Shown piece after piece: positions 22,629-33,802 of a stretch of 64,000 bases of DNA (within the stretch, counting starts at the first letter, position 1; every line of letters starts with the position of its first letter). The notes beneath the pieces were generated by a model. That model did not search any database. It was not told where the DNA came from and saw nothing but the letters and a program-made list of their open reading frames with translations. The DNA comes from Strigamia acuminata. Taxonomy: Eukaryota; Arthropoda; Chilopoda; Geophilomorpha; Linotaeniidae. Location of the stretch: contig OX442314.1 in the NCBI GenBank assembly GCA_949358305.1, positions 22,683,060 to 22,747,059 on the forward strand, given 5' to 3'. The position numbers and the translations under genes are program-made.

Positions 22629-23093
22629 AAGTGCGTTCAAAGCCTGTTCGTTTTGGCGCCATCTTGGGTTATGTCAGTTTTTGCAACAGGAAGTCGATTA
22701 TCCAAGTGGATTTCAGTGTCCATTTCGAATGTATGTTAGATCGATCATCTGATTTTGCAAGATAAGCCCAAATAATTTGCGATCACATCACCTTTAGTCT
22801 TATTTTTGCAAAGTCAATTGATTTGATAGAAAATGAAGCAATAAAATATGCTGCTTGTTAACAATTTCAATAATGATGTGGTTGAAATTTTAAGTCAAAT
22901 TAATTGATTCTGCATAGATAATAGATAATACCGGTAATCAGAGATTAATCTAAAGCTTATTTTTAAAAATATCCCAAACGTTGCTAACTTATACAAGCTT
23001 AAACAAACACTAATGATCGATTCGTTCGAAGCCAAAAACCATTTTCGTAAATGGTTTCGATAAATGTTTGAAATTTTGAATGCACCTAATGTT
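22629..23093. mobile_element. Possible TGAATGCACCTA-family element
   Basis: The right end TTTTGAATGCACCTAA (23078-23093) is the family consensus. The left end TAAGTGCGTTCAAAGCC is a weaker match. The inside holds a YY1-like CGCCATCTTGG (near 22658). Boundaries are tentative. Confidence 0.35.
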
Positions 23094-23179
23094 TCCGTTC
23101 CTTCTCTTTTGAGTGTTTCTATAAGCAAAATGGACACCAAAATCTGCAAAATCAGAAACCACAACTATACTCAAAACCA

Positions 23180-23377
23180 CCCCAACGTTGATCTATTTCA
23201 GCCGGTTTACGCCTAACTGTGTACTGTGTTCTACTATGCGGAAAAGTAGTTCTGTGTCAAAGCATCACCTTTGACAATGTTGGTAATCGAGCACAATGTC
23301 TGGAGTTAGATTACAATTCTGGTGTTTTAGACTACTTTTTTGTGCCACTACACCAGTGAAATAGATCAACGTTGGGG
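23180..23377. mobile_element. MITE with 21-bp perfect TIRs, CCCCAACGTTGATC
   Basis: CCCCAACGTTGATCTATTTC at 23180 is exactly mirrored by GAAATAGATCAACGTTGGGG ending at 23377, giving a 198-bp element. Interior motifs AAGTAGTTCT and CACTACACCAGTGA also occur, in the same order, in the element at 48219-48442, so the two are relatives with different TIRs. There is no coding capacity and no clear duplication. Confidence 0.8.
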
Positions 23378-23914
23378 TTTGATTTTTACAACTAAATTCA
23401 AAATGGCTGCCAAACATTTAAATCAGGGGTCAAACTTCCAATTATTAAAATATTTCACGATAAACTGTCCACCACCAAAACACACAAGTAAAAGCAGATT
23501 TGTATCCAAAGAGTGAATCATAATTAATTCATTTGGTAAAAATAAGAAAAAAAAACAAATAAACAGAACCTTTGAATGCACCTATTGAGTTTTAAATTTT
23601 TCCTTTCCACAAGCGTACTGTAAAAAAAAATAAAAAAAAATAAAAAGATGTCATAATTTAATGCACAAAATGATTTATGTCACAAAATTCCAAAACCACT
23701 AAGCATCAGTTGTGCCCCGAATTCATTAATGTATAAAAATTGTTTTTCCTTTGTATATATTAGAAAGTATAATAATCCTTTAAAACCTAAAGCTAAGCAG
23801 TTCAAATAAAAGCACGATCAAAATTTCACTCACAAACCATTCATCTCTCGACATTGCTGTCACAAACGTATTTGAGTCTCTTTAAGAAAGGTCAAAATTA
23901 AAATCTGCGGACAA

Positions 23915-24221
23915 CTACAGTTCACACCCGGTATCTTGATGCTAAATTCCTACTGCGCATCCCATTCTGCGCAGACGATTGTCTAATTCCAGTTGTTATT
24001 TAACAGTATTAAGCCTATTATTAGGCCTAATAATGCTAAAATAAAAGTATTTTGGTCACACCGTGTAAATTACTTTTATTGTTGTTTATTTACTTTATTT
24101 TAGCATTATTAGGCCTAATATTAGGCTTAATACTGCTAAATAATTGGAATTAGAAAAGCGTCTGCGCAGAATGGGATGCGCAGTAGGAATTTAGCATCAA
24201 GATACCGGGCACAAACTGTAG
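23915..24221. mobile_element. Palindromic MITE, GATACCGGG family, best copy
   Basis: Almost the whole 307 bp is an inverted repeat. Arms of about 130 bp (23915-24045 and 24087-24221) start CTACAGTT..CCCGGTATCTTGATGC and flank a spacer of about 40 bp. The arms share ACTGCGCATCCCATTCTGCG and a TTAGGCCTAAT segment. Partial relatives lie at 27600-27652, 42824-43078 and 60237-60410. Transcribed, it would form a very long hairpin. There is no coding capacity and the duplication is unclear. Confidence 0.85.
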
Positions 24222-24979
24222 ACAGGATAAAAGCAGCAGTGAGTAGAACCTTGTCCAGTGGCAGATGTTTGCCTAATGCCCTCCTGGATAATTGCTCATT
24301 GCTGACATTAAATTAATCAGTTACTTTTAACTTCCTTGCTTCAATATCATCTATTGGACAATAATCGTTCCATAATTCACTTTGGTACTAACATGTTCCA
24401 ACAGCTGATTTTAATGACTCATTACTTTTCAAGACAATTTATTGTCTTTAAGGATCTCCTCTTGCAATTTCTTATTACATTTCTCAACTGCGATTCGTTA
24501 CTTACCATATACTCCAGTATATAAACAAACAGAGTACTTGTAATTACACTATTGATTTGACGAGATGTGATTAAAATTTCTTCAATGACACAGACCCTTA
24601 CATGAAAAAATTCTGATTGATTCCAATTCTTGTTCTACCAGCAAAGCACTGACTGGAAGTAATAACAGCCCTTCCGCAATTTTTACTCGTAATCAATCAA
24701 TACATAAGGTTAACAAACTTGTACTTGGTTTAAAGGAGTGTGTGCAAACAAAATTGGCACGTACAAGGCACTTCTCAACATGATTTGCACATAAATGTAT
24801 GACTTTTAAATTTCACCTTTCAATTAAATGATCAAAAATCTAGAATTTAAGTTATCAATGAGCGCGTTCAGCCCGAATGTAAAATTTTACATTAAGATTG
24901 GTTCTTAAAAAAATAAACAAGTTTAAATGACTTTAAGAATGCGCCTAATGTGTATATAAATCGAGTTCCACAAAATCAC

Positions 24980-25162
24980 TTGGCGCATTCATAAAGTCAT
25001 TTAGACTTTTAGCATTTTAAACAACATGTTTAAACTGCTTGTCTCAATCTAACTTCAAAAATGGTGGACGATCTGTTTTCAGTCACAGTAAGCAAGCGCA
25101 CGACAGTTCAACAACAAAACATGCTTAATTGGAAATTAACCATGCATTTATGAATGCGCTTA
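24980..25162. mobile_element. MITE of the TGAATGCACCTA family
   Basis: The left end TTGGCGCATTCATAAAGTCA and the complement of the right end, TAAGCGCATTCATAAATGCA, match over about 18 bases. The interior resembles 18062-18170 in reverse. A further right end, TTTAAGAATGCGCCTA, sits just to the left (24937-24952). Confidence 0.65.
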
Positions 25163-25340
25163 CTATTGAAATTTCCAAAAAAGTAATTAAACTAATATTT
25201 TTTTTTATAATTTAATTTCTAATTTTTTAATTTTTTTTTATTATTTCTTACATTTTTACCCTGAAACGCAGTAAATACTATCGAGACAAAACAAGCACTC
25301 TTTATGATGCTCTAATGAGTATAAATTATTAAAAGTCCTG

Positions 25341-25458
25341 AATAAGTACAGATTATTTGACGGTTGAAACTGTGAATTTCCAAGAGCCTTGGGACGAGGC
25401 TCAGTGCATCCGCGACTCGAGGATTCTCAGATTCAACCGTGCAATAATCTATACTTAT
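25341..25458. ncRNA. Precursor-like foldback, about 40-bp stem
   Basis: AATAAGTACAGATTATTTGA at 25341 and the following bases to 25382 pair with 25420-25457, with about six mismatches over about 40 bp. The 37-base loop is GC-rich (GAGCCTTGGGACGAGGCTC region). Length and stem resemble a microRNA precursor. A small palindromic MITE would look the same. Strand is not determined. Confidence 0.4.
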
Positions 25459-25459
25459 T

Positions 25460-26905
25460 ATACCATTTAGGCAATATAATCGACTTATTTTATTGTTCAG
25501 GCAATAAGTTATTACAGAGTTACTATACAAAAAAAAAAAACGAGTAATGATAAGTATAACAGATTGAAAAATCCATCCGAACTGTATAATACATAATATT
25601 ATACAAAAAGCACTAGATCATCATTTTTCACATTATTTTACTGAAATTGCACAATCGGTTAAAAAAAAGATGACTCAAACTTGTCCATTATTCCCCAGCA
25701 AGCAAGTATCCATTTTAAAAATCCACCAGTCGAGCACTAAGATCCTGTAATTAATTGGACACTGCTCCACCTTAATCAATGGATTAAATGGACGGCGGTT
25801 AATCCGTTCGATTTCTCTTGTGAATTCAAGTGGCACCAATCCACAAACATAAAATGAGAGCAGAAAAAAATCTATAAAAACGCTTTCACTTTCACGAAAA
25901 CTCAACCTTGGAACAAAGAATAAATCTCTTTTTTTATATTAGTTATTGTTATCCTGATTTATTTTGTATTTTTATGTCACAAATGAAAATGTATTTTCTC
26001 CACGAAAATACGCCACGTCCGATCATTTGCTCGGTTTATGGACACTGATGAGATTTGAATGGAGAAGTTGATTACGTTAAATTGCCACCAGTTCGCGTTG
26101 TAAAAGGAAAGGTTGAAGTCAATCAGTGAAACAAAACAAGTGCATCGCGTGACTGCAATACAAGGACATGGCCACGAACCAAATTAAACCGTTGCCGAGC
26201 AGAGAGGCAATGAAATCAAAAGTCTAAGTCGCCCATGTTTATCAAACTCTTTTTGCACGAGGCATGGAACCAGTGATTGCTGTTAGCTTCTGCTCTTGAA
26301 TAAAAGAAAATTTCAATCGCATCAATTGTAAACCCCTGCATGTTTTCTTTGCAGCCTTTGCTCCAGGTACCAATCGTAATAACCCCACAGAACAACATTT
26401 TTACAACGCAAACTGCCTGTGTATATATTCATGTTGTACTTGCAGCAAGTAAATATTGTTTGATTAGTTCACTTGCTCTTGGTCGTACATCCAAAAACCT
26501 TTATGCTCTGCAATATTCAAAACGATTCGTCTTATTTTTCATTTGCCTATGGGTACTATGGACTTTTACATTTGCATAATCAAAAATGAAGACACCAGAG
26601 GTTTTGTGAAGAGTTGAGATGAATGCACTTGTTGAATATTTATAGAAATTAAAATGTCTGTTCAAGTTGTTATTAATTATCGAGTATGTTCTATTTTTTT
26701 TTAATTAAATCGATAATTAATAAACAACAATAACAACTGAAATTTTAATTACACAAGAAAATTATAATCTACATTATAAAAAAAAGGCTGAACTTCTGCA
26801 TGCACTGTACTTGCCTTATGAACGTTGCTTCTCATTGAATACACTTCTGTAGCAGTTTATTTAGCATCTATAGAGTCGGTCTTGACTGCGAAATTAGCTG
26901 CTAAT
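25460..26905. other. Non-coding stretch, no gene recognised
   Basis: Open frames at 25675-25905, 26216-26398 and 26340-26579 are short and unrecognised. GATGAATGCACTTG near 26619 may be a decayed end of the TGAATGCACCTA family. A perfect stem ATTAATTATCGA / TCGATAATTAAT lies around 26670-26720. Confidence 0.4.
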
Positions 26906-26912
26906 CTAACTA

Positions 26913-27307
26913 CCACATTACTCTGTCTTAAGCTGTATGCCGGTATAATGCGAGTTTTACCGGCATGCCGGTGTAAGTAAGTGCAAATTTTTTTCAATAA
27001 AAATTGAGCCTAAACAAGCTTAAAAAGCAGTTTTAGATGTCAAAAATGTAGGAAATTTGGCTTAAATTTCTATAAATTTACCCAGATCTTAGTAATAATC
27101 TTCAGAAAATTAAGAAAACTCAAATTTCAGGCCCAAATTCCAACATAATTATTCATCCGGGCTCTTTGAATTAAGAAAAAAAACAAAAGAAACAGCTATT
27201 TCACTGAAACTTTACACCAGCATGCCGGCAAAAAATGTATGACTGAAATTCCAAAAACCTGATAAACCCATGTCCAACGGCAAGCAGCTTAAAGCGGGGT
27301 AATACGG
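26913..27307. mobile_element. CCGTATTACCCC-family MITE, copy 2, complete
   Basis: The left end (CCACATTACTCTGTCTTAAG after TA at 26911-26912) and the complement of the right end (CCGTATTACCCCGCTTTAAG before TA at 27308-27309) match at most positions. The TA duplication fits a Tc1/mariner-type mover. The 395-bp interior is shared with 19862-20184. It carries several GGCATGCCGG palindromes near the ends and no coding capacity. Confidence 0.8.
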
Positions 27308-27599
27308 TATGTAAATTGTAAACAACCATTTGATTGTAGCTGCTTTTGAAAAGTCTCTTATTCTGCTTTATCTTCTTTAAACCAGTCTAAAAGTGCATTG
27401 TAAACAGCCATTGAAACAACAAAAACAAAATGTTTAACTGTAATAAATTCAGAACCACCAGCAAACTTAAGCTGCGTTTGAAAAGTCATTTCGACTATTT
27501 TTAATCAACATACCGTTTAAACAAACGCATAAATTGCTCGCTTAAACTCGTGTTGCTTTACTTCCTTTGACGATCGCCTCGTGAAATGCATGTAGAATG

Positions 27600-27652
27600 C
27601 CATGCGCAGTTCAAATTTGGCATCAAGATACCGGGCTCAAACTGCAGAGAAC
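27600..27652. mobile_element. GATACCGGG-family arm, solo copy
   Basis: GCGCAGTTCAAATTTGGCAT followed by CAAGATACCGGGCTCAAACTG matches the right arm of 23915-24221. No left arm is visible nearby. Its presence shapes the 128-codon frame at 27586-27972, which I therefore do not call a gene. Confidence 0.65.
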
Positions 27653-27659
27653 GTGCATT

Positions 27660-29180
27660 GATAAGTTTAGACAGTCTCCAAACGAGCTGCCAATCCAATA
27701 CCACAACCCAGGGAACAAAGTGCGCACACCATGCACACATTCAAATCAACAAACTACATAATATAATTAGAAATTACAATTCCGCAATTCCCCAGCTGAA
27801 AATATCTTGTTTTCTTTACTTTTCCACAGTGGTTATAAATTTGTGTCAGCAAATTCTCACTACTTGGCCATCCTATATACTAGATTACCCTTTTGGCCAT
27901 CAGTGTACCAATAAATGTCACATGGCCCTTAATCAACCAACTTACTGCAATATTCAGTATAAAAACATGTGACCGTGGCCAAAACTAGCCCAATGCTCAA
28001 GAAATACGACGCCGGATCAGTGAACCCTTTGACGACTTAATACACAATTAAACAATTAAATGGCAACAAAAATAAACTTCTGCGGCGAACTCAAACTGCC
28101 GTCCTATTTCATTCTCACACAGCGTAACTCAAGCATTGTAATTGTCATTTTTGTCTCGTTCTCAATCTCATCTTCCAGTGTAGCATCAAATTCAATTCCC
28201 TTTCACATTTTCTTTGTCTTTCCACACGTGAAGAGAAAAAAAATTCCCTTCTCCTTTCTTCGTCTTGTCCTGCTAGCATTATTCTTTTATACTCTATCCT
28301 TTAGGCCAGTTTACTGTTGCGTAATGAGAGCGATAAGGGAGCACTTTCTTGCGACATTTCCCTTGTTTTGAACCAGTGTTGCGCAACAAATTGTCACAAT
28401 ATGAAACAATAGCAGCCTTTTTTGCCCGCCATTTTACACAAATTGCACACACAATAAAATGTTATTGACATCGTTCTGTTTTTCTTGCCTTTTACCCTTT
28501 CTCGTCTCCTTCTGCGAGTTCAAAATCCTGAACGAGACAATTCTTTTACGCAAAAAATCAAAATTGAACGACGCCAATTCCGAGAGAGTGACTTTGCACA
28601 AACACACAACCAAAATATAAAAAAAATTTGAAAAAAAATTTAAAATATTAAAAAATAAAATAATAATAATAATCCAGCTTATAAACAATGCACTGGTAAG
28701 ATCCTATTCTCTATAAAAAACCTTATACTGCGCATACACGATCAACAGTTGGGACTTGTTGACTTGGAACCTAGCACAGCGACGTTGAACATTTAAAGCA
28801 TTTTTGTTTAGTTTCTCATTGAACTAAACCTCGGTTGATTTTGATGTATTTTAAGTAGATTAAATGGAACAAAACGACGTAAAACAAACAAACCACTCAG
28901 GATATATTGCTTTACTTATTTATTTATTTTTACCTTTCGACTTGATTTAACTTCTCCTTCAGATTGTATTTGCACTGAACTCTATCTAGACCGAGCATAG
29001 GCAGATACAGGAGAAAGCGCCTAGTCTTCAAATAGACTCCCTCTAGACCGGCAACCCCGACCCAAGTTTGTCGCATTTCGGCTGAATCATCGATCATCAG
29101 TGCCCAGTCTAGAGAAACTTTTTAGCGTCATGGGACATTAGAAAGGTTTCAGTTCTAGAGTTTTGCAAGTTTAAATGGGT
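27660..29180. other. Non-coding stretch, no gene recognised
   Basis: A/T-rich, with pyrimidine-rich 28130-28310 and an A-rich block around 28615-28675. No splice-supported frame, RNA gene or bounded repeat is seen. Confidence 0.5.
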
Positions 29181-29188
29181 GTCTGATC

Positions 29189-29706
29189 CAGTGTTGTATC
29201 GAACGCGAACTAAGTTTGTTAGTTCGCGAACTAAGATCGCGAGCTAGTTAACTTTTACAAGTGAATGCAAAAAACAAACTTAGTTCACTTTTAAGAGTGA
29301 AATTGAACTTCACTATGTTTGATGATAAAAACGTCGCAAAAACGTAACTTTTTGCATCAGTTTTAAACGTTTTGATGACATTTTCATCATCAAAACATTC
29401 ATTTTGATCACTTTTTACAACAAAAATGGCGAAATCAGCCGTTTTCGTCATTAAAATCAATGAAAACGACTGCTTTACTAAAAAAAAAAAGTTTTTTTTT
29501 TCCATCTGCAAACCACAAAACATAAAAAAAAATAAAAACTAAAAAAAAAAACTAGAAAAGTGAACTGAACTATTGGTTCAAGTTCGTGAACTTGAACTTA
29601 GTTCACTTTGAAAAAAATTGTAGTGAACGTGAACGTGAACTAGTTCACACGGTGATGAACGTGAACTTGAACTAGTTCGCGATTTGGTGAACGAGATGCA
29701 ACACTG
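29189..29706. mobile_element. hAT MITE rich in GTTCAC/GTGAAC, with 8-bp duplication
   Basis: The ends are CAGTGTTG and CAACACTG (complementary). They are flanked by GTCTGATC (29181-29188) and GTTTGATC (29707-29714), seven of eight identical, as hAT elements make. Both subterminal regions are packed with GTTCAC, GTTCGCGAAC and CTAGTTCG repeats that pair with each other. The A-rich core has no transposase frame. The intact ends and duplication suggest a fairly young insertion. Confidence 0.9.
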
Positions 29707-29714
29707 GTTTGATC

Positions 29715-30895
29715 CTGTACCCTGTACTTTCTACGTGCACACTTGATATACACTAGACGAAAATTTAGACGAAAAGTTATTGAATGCACCTAGTGTACTC
29801 TGTGTGGTCCGGATAGTGTGCTGTCCGAACCCATCACAACCACCGCCAATTAAATCATAAACTAACCACTTTTAGCATCAACAAGTGGCACAAATATACT
29901 GTTAGTGCCCTTAAACTCATACCCAAACCCATTTTAAGGCCACATAGCGGGACATTTAAAGCTCCAAGCGCCACCAAGTGACTAATTGTACAATTTATGG
30001 TCCGTAAAATGATCGAACAAACGACGTCTGCAGTTTTTTTTAGTGTTCATAAAGCAGATCGCACGCAATTTAAATTCCATTAATAGCGATACAGCTTTTA
30101 ATGTGCGAGAAATAGCAATTAACGCTAAGTGTACGAGAACTAACAATACATTAAATATTTATTGCAAAAAAAAAAAAAAAAAAAATTCTGTTCTCTTTCT
30201 TCCACCTGTCATGACACTTTCCACAACTTCCAGCAACAAAATGGAATCGGATGCCGTAGCTAAAGTGTGAGCTACAACGAGGTGTCGTCGCGATAACTTT
30301 TAATAAAATCCACCGTTTTGTCAACAAAATTGAATTAATCCTTTTACACAGCAAATTAATTTGTGCAAAACCGAGCGGCTGCGACGATACGTAATGAAAC
30401 AACTTGTAAAAATTAATTTATGACGCAAACCAGAAACAACGCTACAACAAGAGACTAATGAATTTTAATTAGTAAATATAACAAATTCACTCACTCCAAC
30501 CAACCCCCGCATTTAAAACACGCATCCATCAAGCAGAACGCAGTAACGCACTCTGCGCGTCCGCGACCACTCGGACGGTCGCATTCAACGGAAATAATTT
30601 CTCCAGACTCACTCACTCCTTACATGCATTCCTTTCCTTCCTTTAAAGATAGCAAAATTCACCCGAATTGAACACTCAAACTGCACCGTGTCCTGTCACG
30701 TGATCGGTGAGCCATGTTAGAAATCCGAGTGAAGACTCCTAAAGCCCCGGACCTTGGATGCTCAAAGCCCCGTCGTTGCTTGTGATTTGAGAGAAAGGAT
30801 GGAAAGAAGGGGTGGAGGGTCTCGAACGCCAAGTAATTTTGCAACGTGGCTTTTATCTCGCAAGGACAACCATTGAAATGTCTCATCTCACTCAT
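29715..30895. other. Non-coding stretch, no gene recognised
   Basis: It contains a TTGAATGCACCTA end (29780-29793), a 20-base poly(A) (30166-30185) and CpG-containing sequence from 30520 on. The frames at 30151-30402 and 30659-30922 are unrecognised. Confidence 0.45.
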
Positions 30896-30898
30896 TGC

Positions 30899-30913
30899 GT
30901 TGCTACGGGCAAC
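30899..30913 (+). promoter_or_regulatory. RFX X-box-like site pair
   Basis: GTTGCTACGGGCAAC is a full inverted X-box with a three-base spacer. A half site, CCATAGCAAC, follows at 30919-30928. The paired arrangement in a CpG-containing stretch is promoter-like, but no transcript is evident. Confidence 0.4.
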
Positions 30914-31270
30914 CATCTCCATAGCAACGGAACAATCTTCCCGTTATACAGAATGACAATCAGCTCCAGACTCAATGTCCTGAATGGGTATTAACACCGC
31001 GACCCCGTTAGAGCGAAACGCGAGAAAAAACTCACTTCGTTCTAACAAGGTCATTGTTTCACGAAAATCAACCAACTAGAATAATACAACGTGTCTCATT
31101 CTTGCTTTCCCTTCCACTAGAATGGGGACCCAGATAAGAAAAATGAAGGGGGTCATGTTACGCTCGTCACGTGACCTACCCTCAATTTCTTACTCAAGTA
31201 CAAACCAAATTTCTTACAATTCTCAAACTTAACCGCTTACCTTCTACACACCTCACATATTGAAACTGCT

Positions 31271-31317
31271 ATAAATGCCCTAATCTAGCGCGAGATGCTA
31301 ATTGAACAATGTGGGTC
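31271..31317. mobile_element. Left flank shared by the two satellite arrays
   Basis: AAATGCCCTAATCTAGCGCG followed by AGATGCTAATT matches, in reverse, 59266-59305 (AAATGCTCTAATATAACGTG then GGATGCTCATT). A shared flank means the satellite travels inside a larger dispersed element. Confidence 0.65.
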
Positions 31318-32184
31318 TAAATTCACCAAAAAGACTGAATTCAATGTCTAAATTGAAAAAAACGACTAAAATAAATGTCTAAACTGAACAAAACGACTAA
31401 AATAAATGTCTAAATTGAACAAAACGACTAAAATAAATGTCTAAATTGAACAAAACGACTATAATAAATGTCTAAATTGAACAAAACGACTAAAATAAAT
31501 GTTTAAATTGAACAAAACGAGTAAAATAAATGTCTAAATTGAACAAAACGACTAAAATAAATGTCTAAATTAAACAAAACAACTAAAATAATTGTCTAAA
31601 TTGAACAAAACGACTAAAATAAATGTCTGAATTGAACAAAACGAGTAAAATAAATGTCTAAATTGAACAAAACGACTAAAATAAATGTCTAAATTGAACA
31701 AAACGACTAAAATAAATGTCTAAATTGAACAAAACGACTAAAATAAATGTCTAAATTAAACAAAACAACTAAAATAATTGTCTAAATTGAACAAAACGAC
31801 TAAAATAAATGTCTGAATTGAACAAAACGAGTAAAATAAATGTCTAAATTGAACAAAACGACTAAAATAAATGTCTAAATTGAACAAAACGACTAAAATA
31901 AATGTCTAAATTGAACAAAACGACTAAAATAAATGTCTAAATTGAACAAAACGACTAAAATAAATGTCTAAATTAAACAAAACGACTAAAATAAATGTCT
32001 AAATTGAACAAAACGACTAAAATAAATGTCTAAATTGAACAAAACGACTAAAATAAATGTCTAAATTAAACAAAACAACTAAAATAAATGTCTAAATTAA
32101 ACAAAACAACTAAAATAAATGTCTAAATTGAACAAAACGACTAAAATAAATGTCTGAATTGAACAAAACGAGTAAAATAAATGT
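31318..32184. repeat. 31-bp satellite array, 28 units, with higher-order pattern
   Basis: The consensus unit begins TAAATTGAACAAAACGACTA and ends AAATAAATGTC. The 867 bp divide into 28 units of exactly 31 bp. The first unit differs (it contains GACTGAATTCAATGTC). Variant units recur: 9 and 15 (AATTAAACAAAACAACTAA) and 11 and 17 (CTGAATTG..CGAGTAAA) are each six units (186 bp) apart, pointing to a six-unit duplication. The last unit carries the same variant as 11 and 17. There is no coding role, since the TAA-rich unit has frequent stops. Confidence 0.95.
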
Positions 32185-32212
32185 ACAAATCGATCAAGAA
32201 CACTAACTTAAA
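32185..32212. mobile_element. Right flank shared by the two satellite arrays
   Basis: GATCAAGAACACTAA matches the complement of 59029-59043 (TTAGTGTTCTTGATC) at the corresponding edge of the 59-kb array. Confidence 0.65.
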
Positions 32213-32219
32213 TGTTTAT

Positions 32220-33802
32220 ACATCAGAGGACCGGTACTTTGAATTTAATTTAATTGCCTACAGTACCGTACACACACACAGAAATGTAATTTAATTTTGA
32301 AAACAAATATAATTTGAAGATTCTCAAGCAGTTTTCATTTGATTCAATAATACCAGGATTCCCTTCCACTCATAAGATTGCATTTTACAAAACATGTATA
32401 CATCTCCACGATTTAATTTACCGTAAAATCGGTAACCCCAAACAGTGACGAAAATTATGTACCCCAAAAATTAACACGCAAATCAATTATCTAGATAACA
32501 TTTCCAAAAAAAAGAAAAATCTAATTACTTCCCGCTGCAACGTTGTAAATTTGCAGTTACACTGCAGTCAAGCCGAGCTTGGCATTTAAGGCGGAGTTTT
32601 CGGCACCAAGATGAAACAGAACAAGTGGAGCAATGTTTCAGTCCGGCACAAATGGAACTCACATAGCTCCATAAATAAGAGACACCCTCATTACAGAGAC
32701 CGAACCGAACAGAAAAGCAGTTAAACCGAAAATTTTCCACAGATAAAGTATGGCGATGCAATGCCGCCTCGCAGGAAGTGAACAGAGGAATCCCCTTTGT
32801 AGCGCTCCAGAGTGCAGCCTTTCTTAAATCAAACCAATATCACAATAAAAAGGAAGTAAATAAATTGTTTTCCCCGTCAAATATTTCAGTAGAAATGCTT
32901 TTCTTATCTATTTCCAGCCAGTATAACTCGCCAGCCATATTTATTACATTCCTCCTTCACCTTCATACCTTAACCCAACCCCATTTTAACTCCTCTTCCA
33001 CTCCACACGCGAAAACTAATACGATTGGTCAACTTTCTTCTTCTTCTTCTTCTTCTTTCCCTACACTTTCTTAATTCACTTCCTCCTGCACCTGTAATCA
33101 AGCTAAGCTAACGACTTGATGACCCCTGGAGATTATACCTGAGACAAGTCTCAATCACTTAGCGTACTTGCTTCTTACCTCTACTAACATCGCCTTAATG
33201 GAATACCCGACGCCATTTTCCGCAAACTCACTTCGCGCCCATTCATCGCTAATCCACCAGCTACAATGAAGCGCATTAAAACTCGCCCATTTTTAACAAC
33301 ACTGCACTTTCCCTCACCTTAATGACTTTCAATTAATCCCAATGCATCTAAAGATTTATGATTCGCTTTCAGCGCAATTATATTGTATTTAAACTAAAAG
33401 CAACTCGCATATTTCACGGAATTGGCATTAAGATAACGTGTTCTTAATGCCACGTCAAGTGCACTTGCATGTCCGTTCAAAAATAGCCCACACTTCCAAA
33501 TTGCATTTAATTTCTCTATTCCCAACAATCGCACGCGATGTAACGACCATATTAAGCAACTGGATGACAATACTTGCATTTTTGTTTATAACGTTAATAA
33601 CATTCAGCCTAATGTCCAGCGATTGTGTGTTAACAAAACAAAAACACGTTTCCATTTCCCAGTGTACGTGTCAGGTCATTTTACGGTAACGACATCGTTT
33701 ACTGCAAAATTTCCGAGTCAAACCTGTGTTTACATGTCGTAAAATTCATTGCCGAAATCAATTAGAAAATCAACATGGCGCTGAAAATTGATCGCTCGCT
33801 TC
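32220..33802. other. Non-coding stretch with unrecognised open frames
   Basis: A Cys-rich minus-strand frame (32525-32761, nine Cys in the last 43 residues) and a plus-strand frame (33438-33689, one hydrophobic stretch) look somewhat protein-like. Neither has a consistent pair of splice sites or a recognisable family. A (TTC)n repeat lies at 33035-33058. Confidence 0.35.

Noticed and set aside
27586-27972. 128-codon plus-strand frame
   Set aside because: Its start is an arm of the GATACCGGG palindromic MITE and the rest has no domain.
31318-32184. Possible CRISPR array
   Set aside because: Units are contiguous with no unique spacers. It is a tandem satellite in animal DNA.
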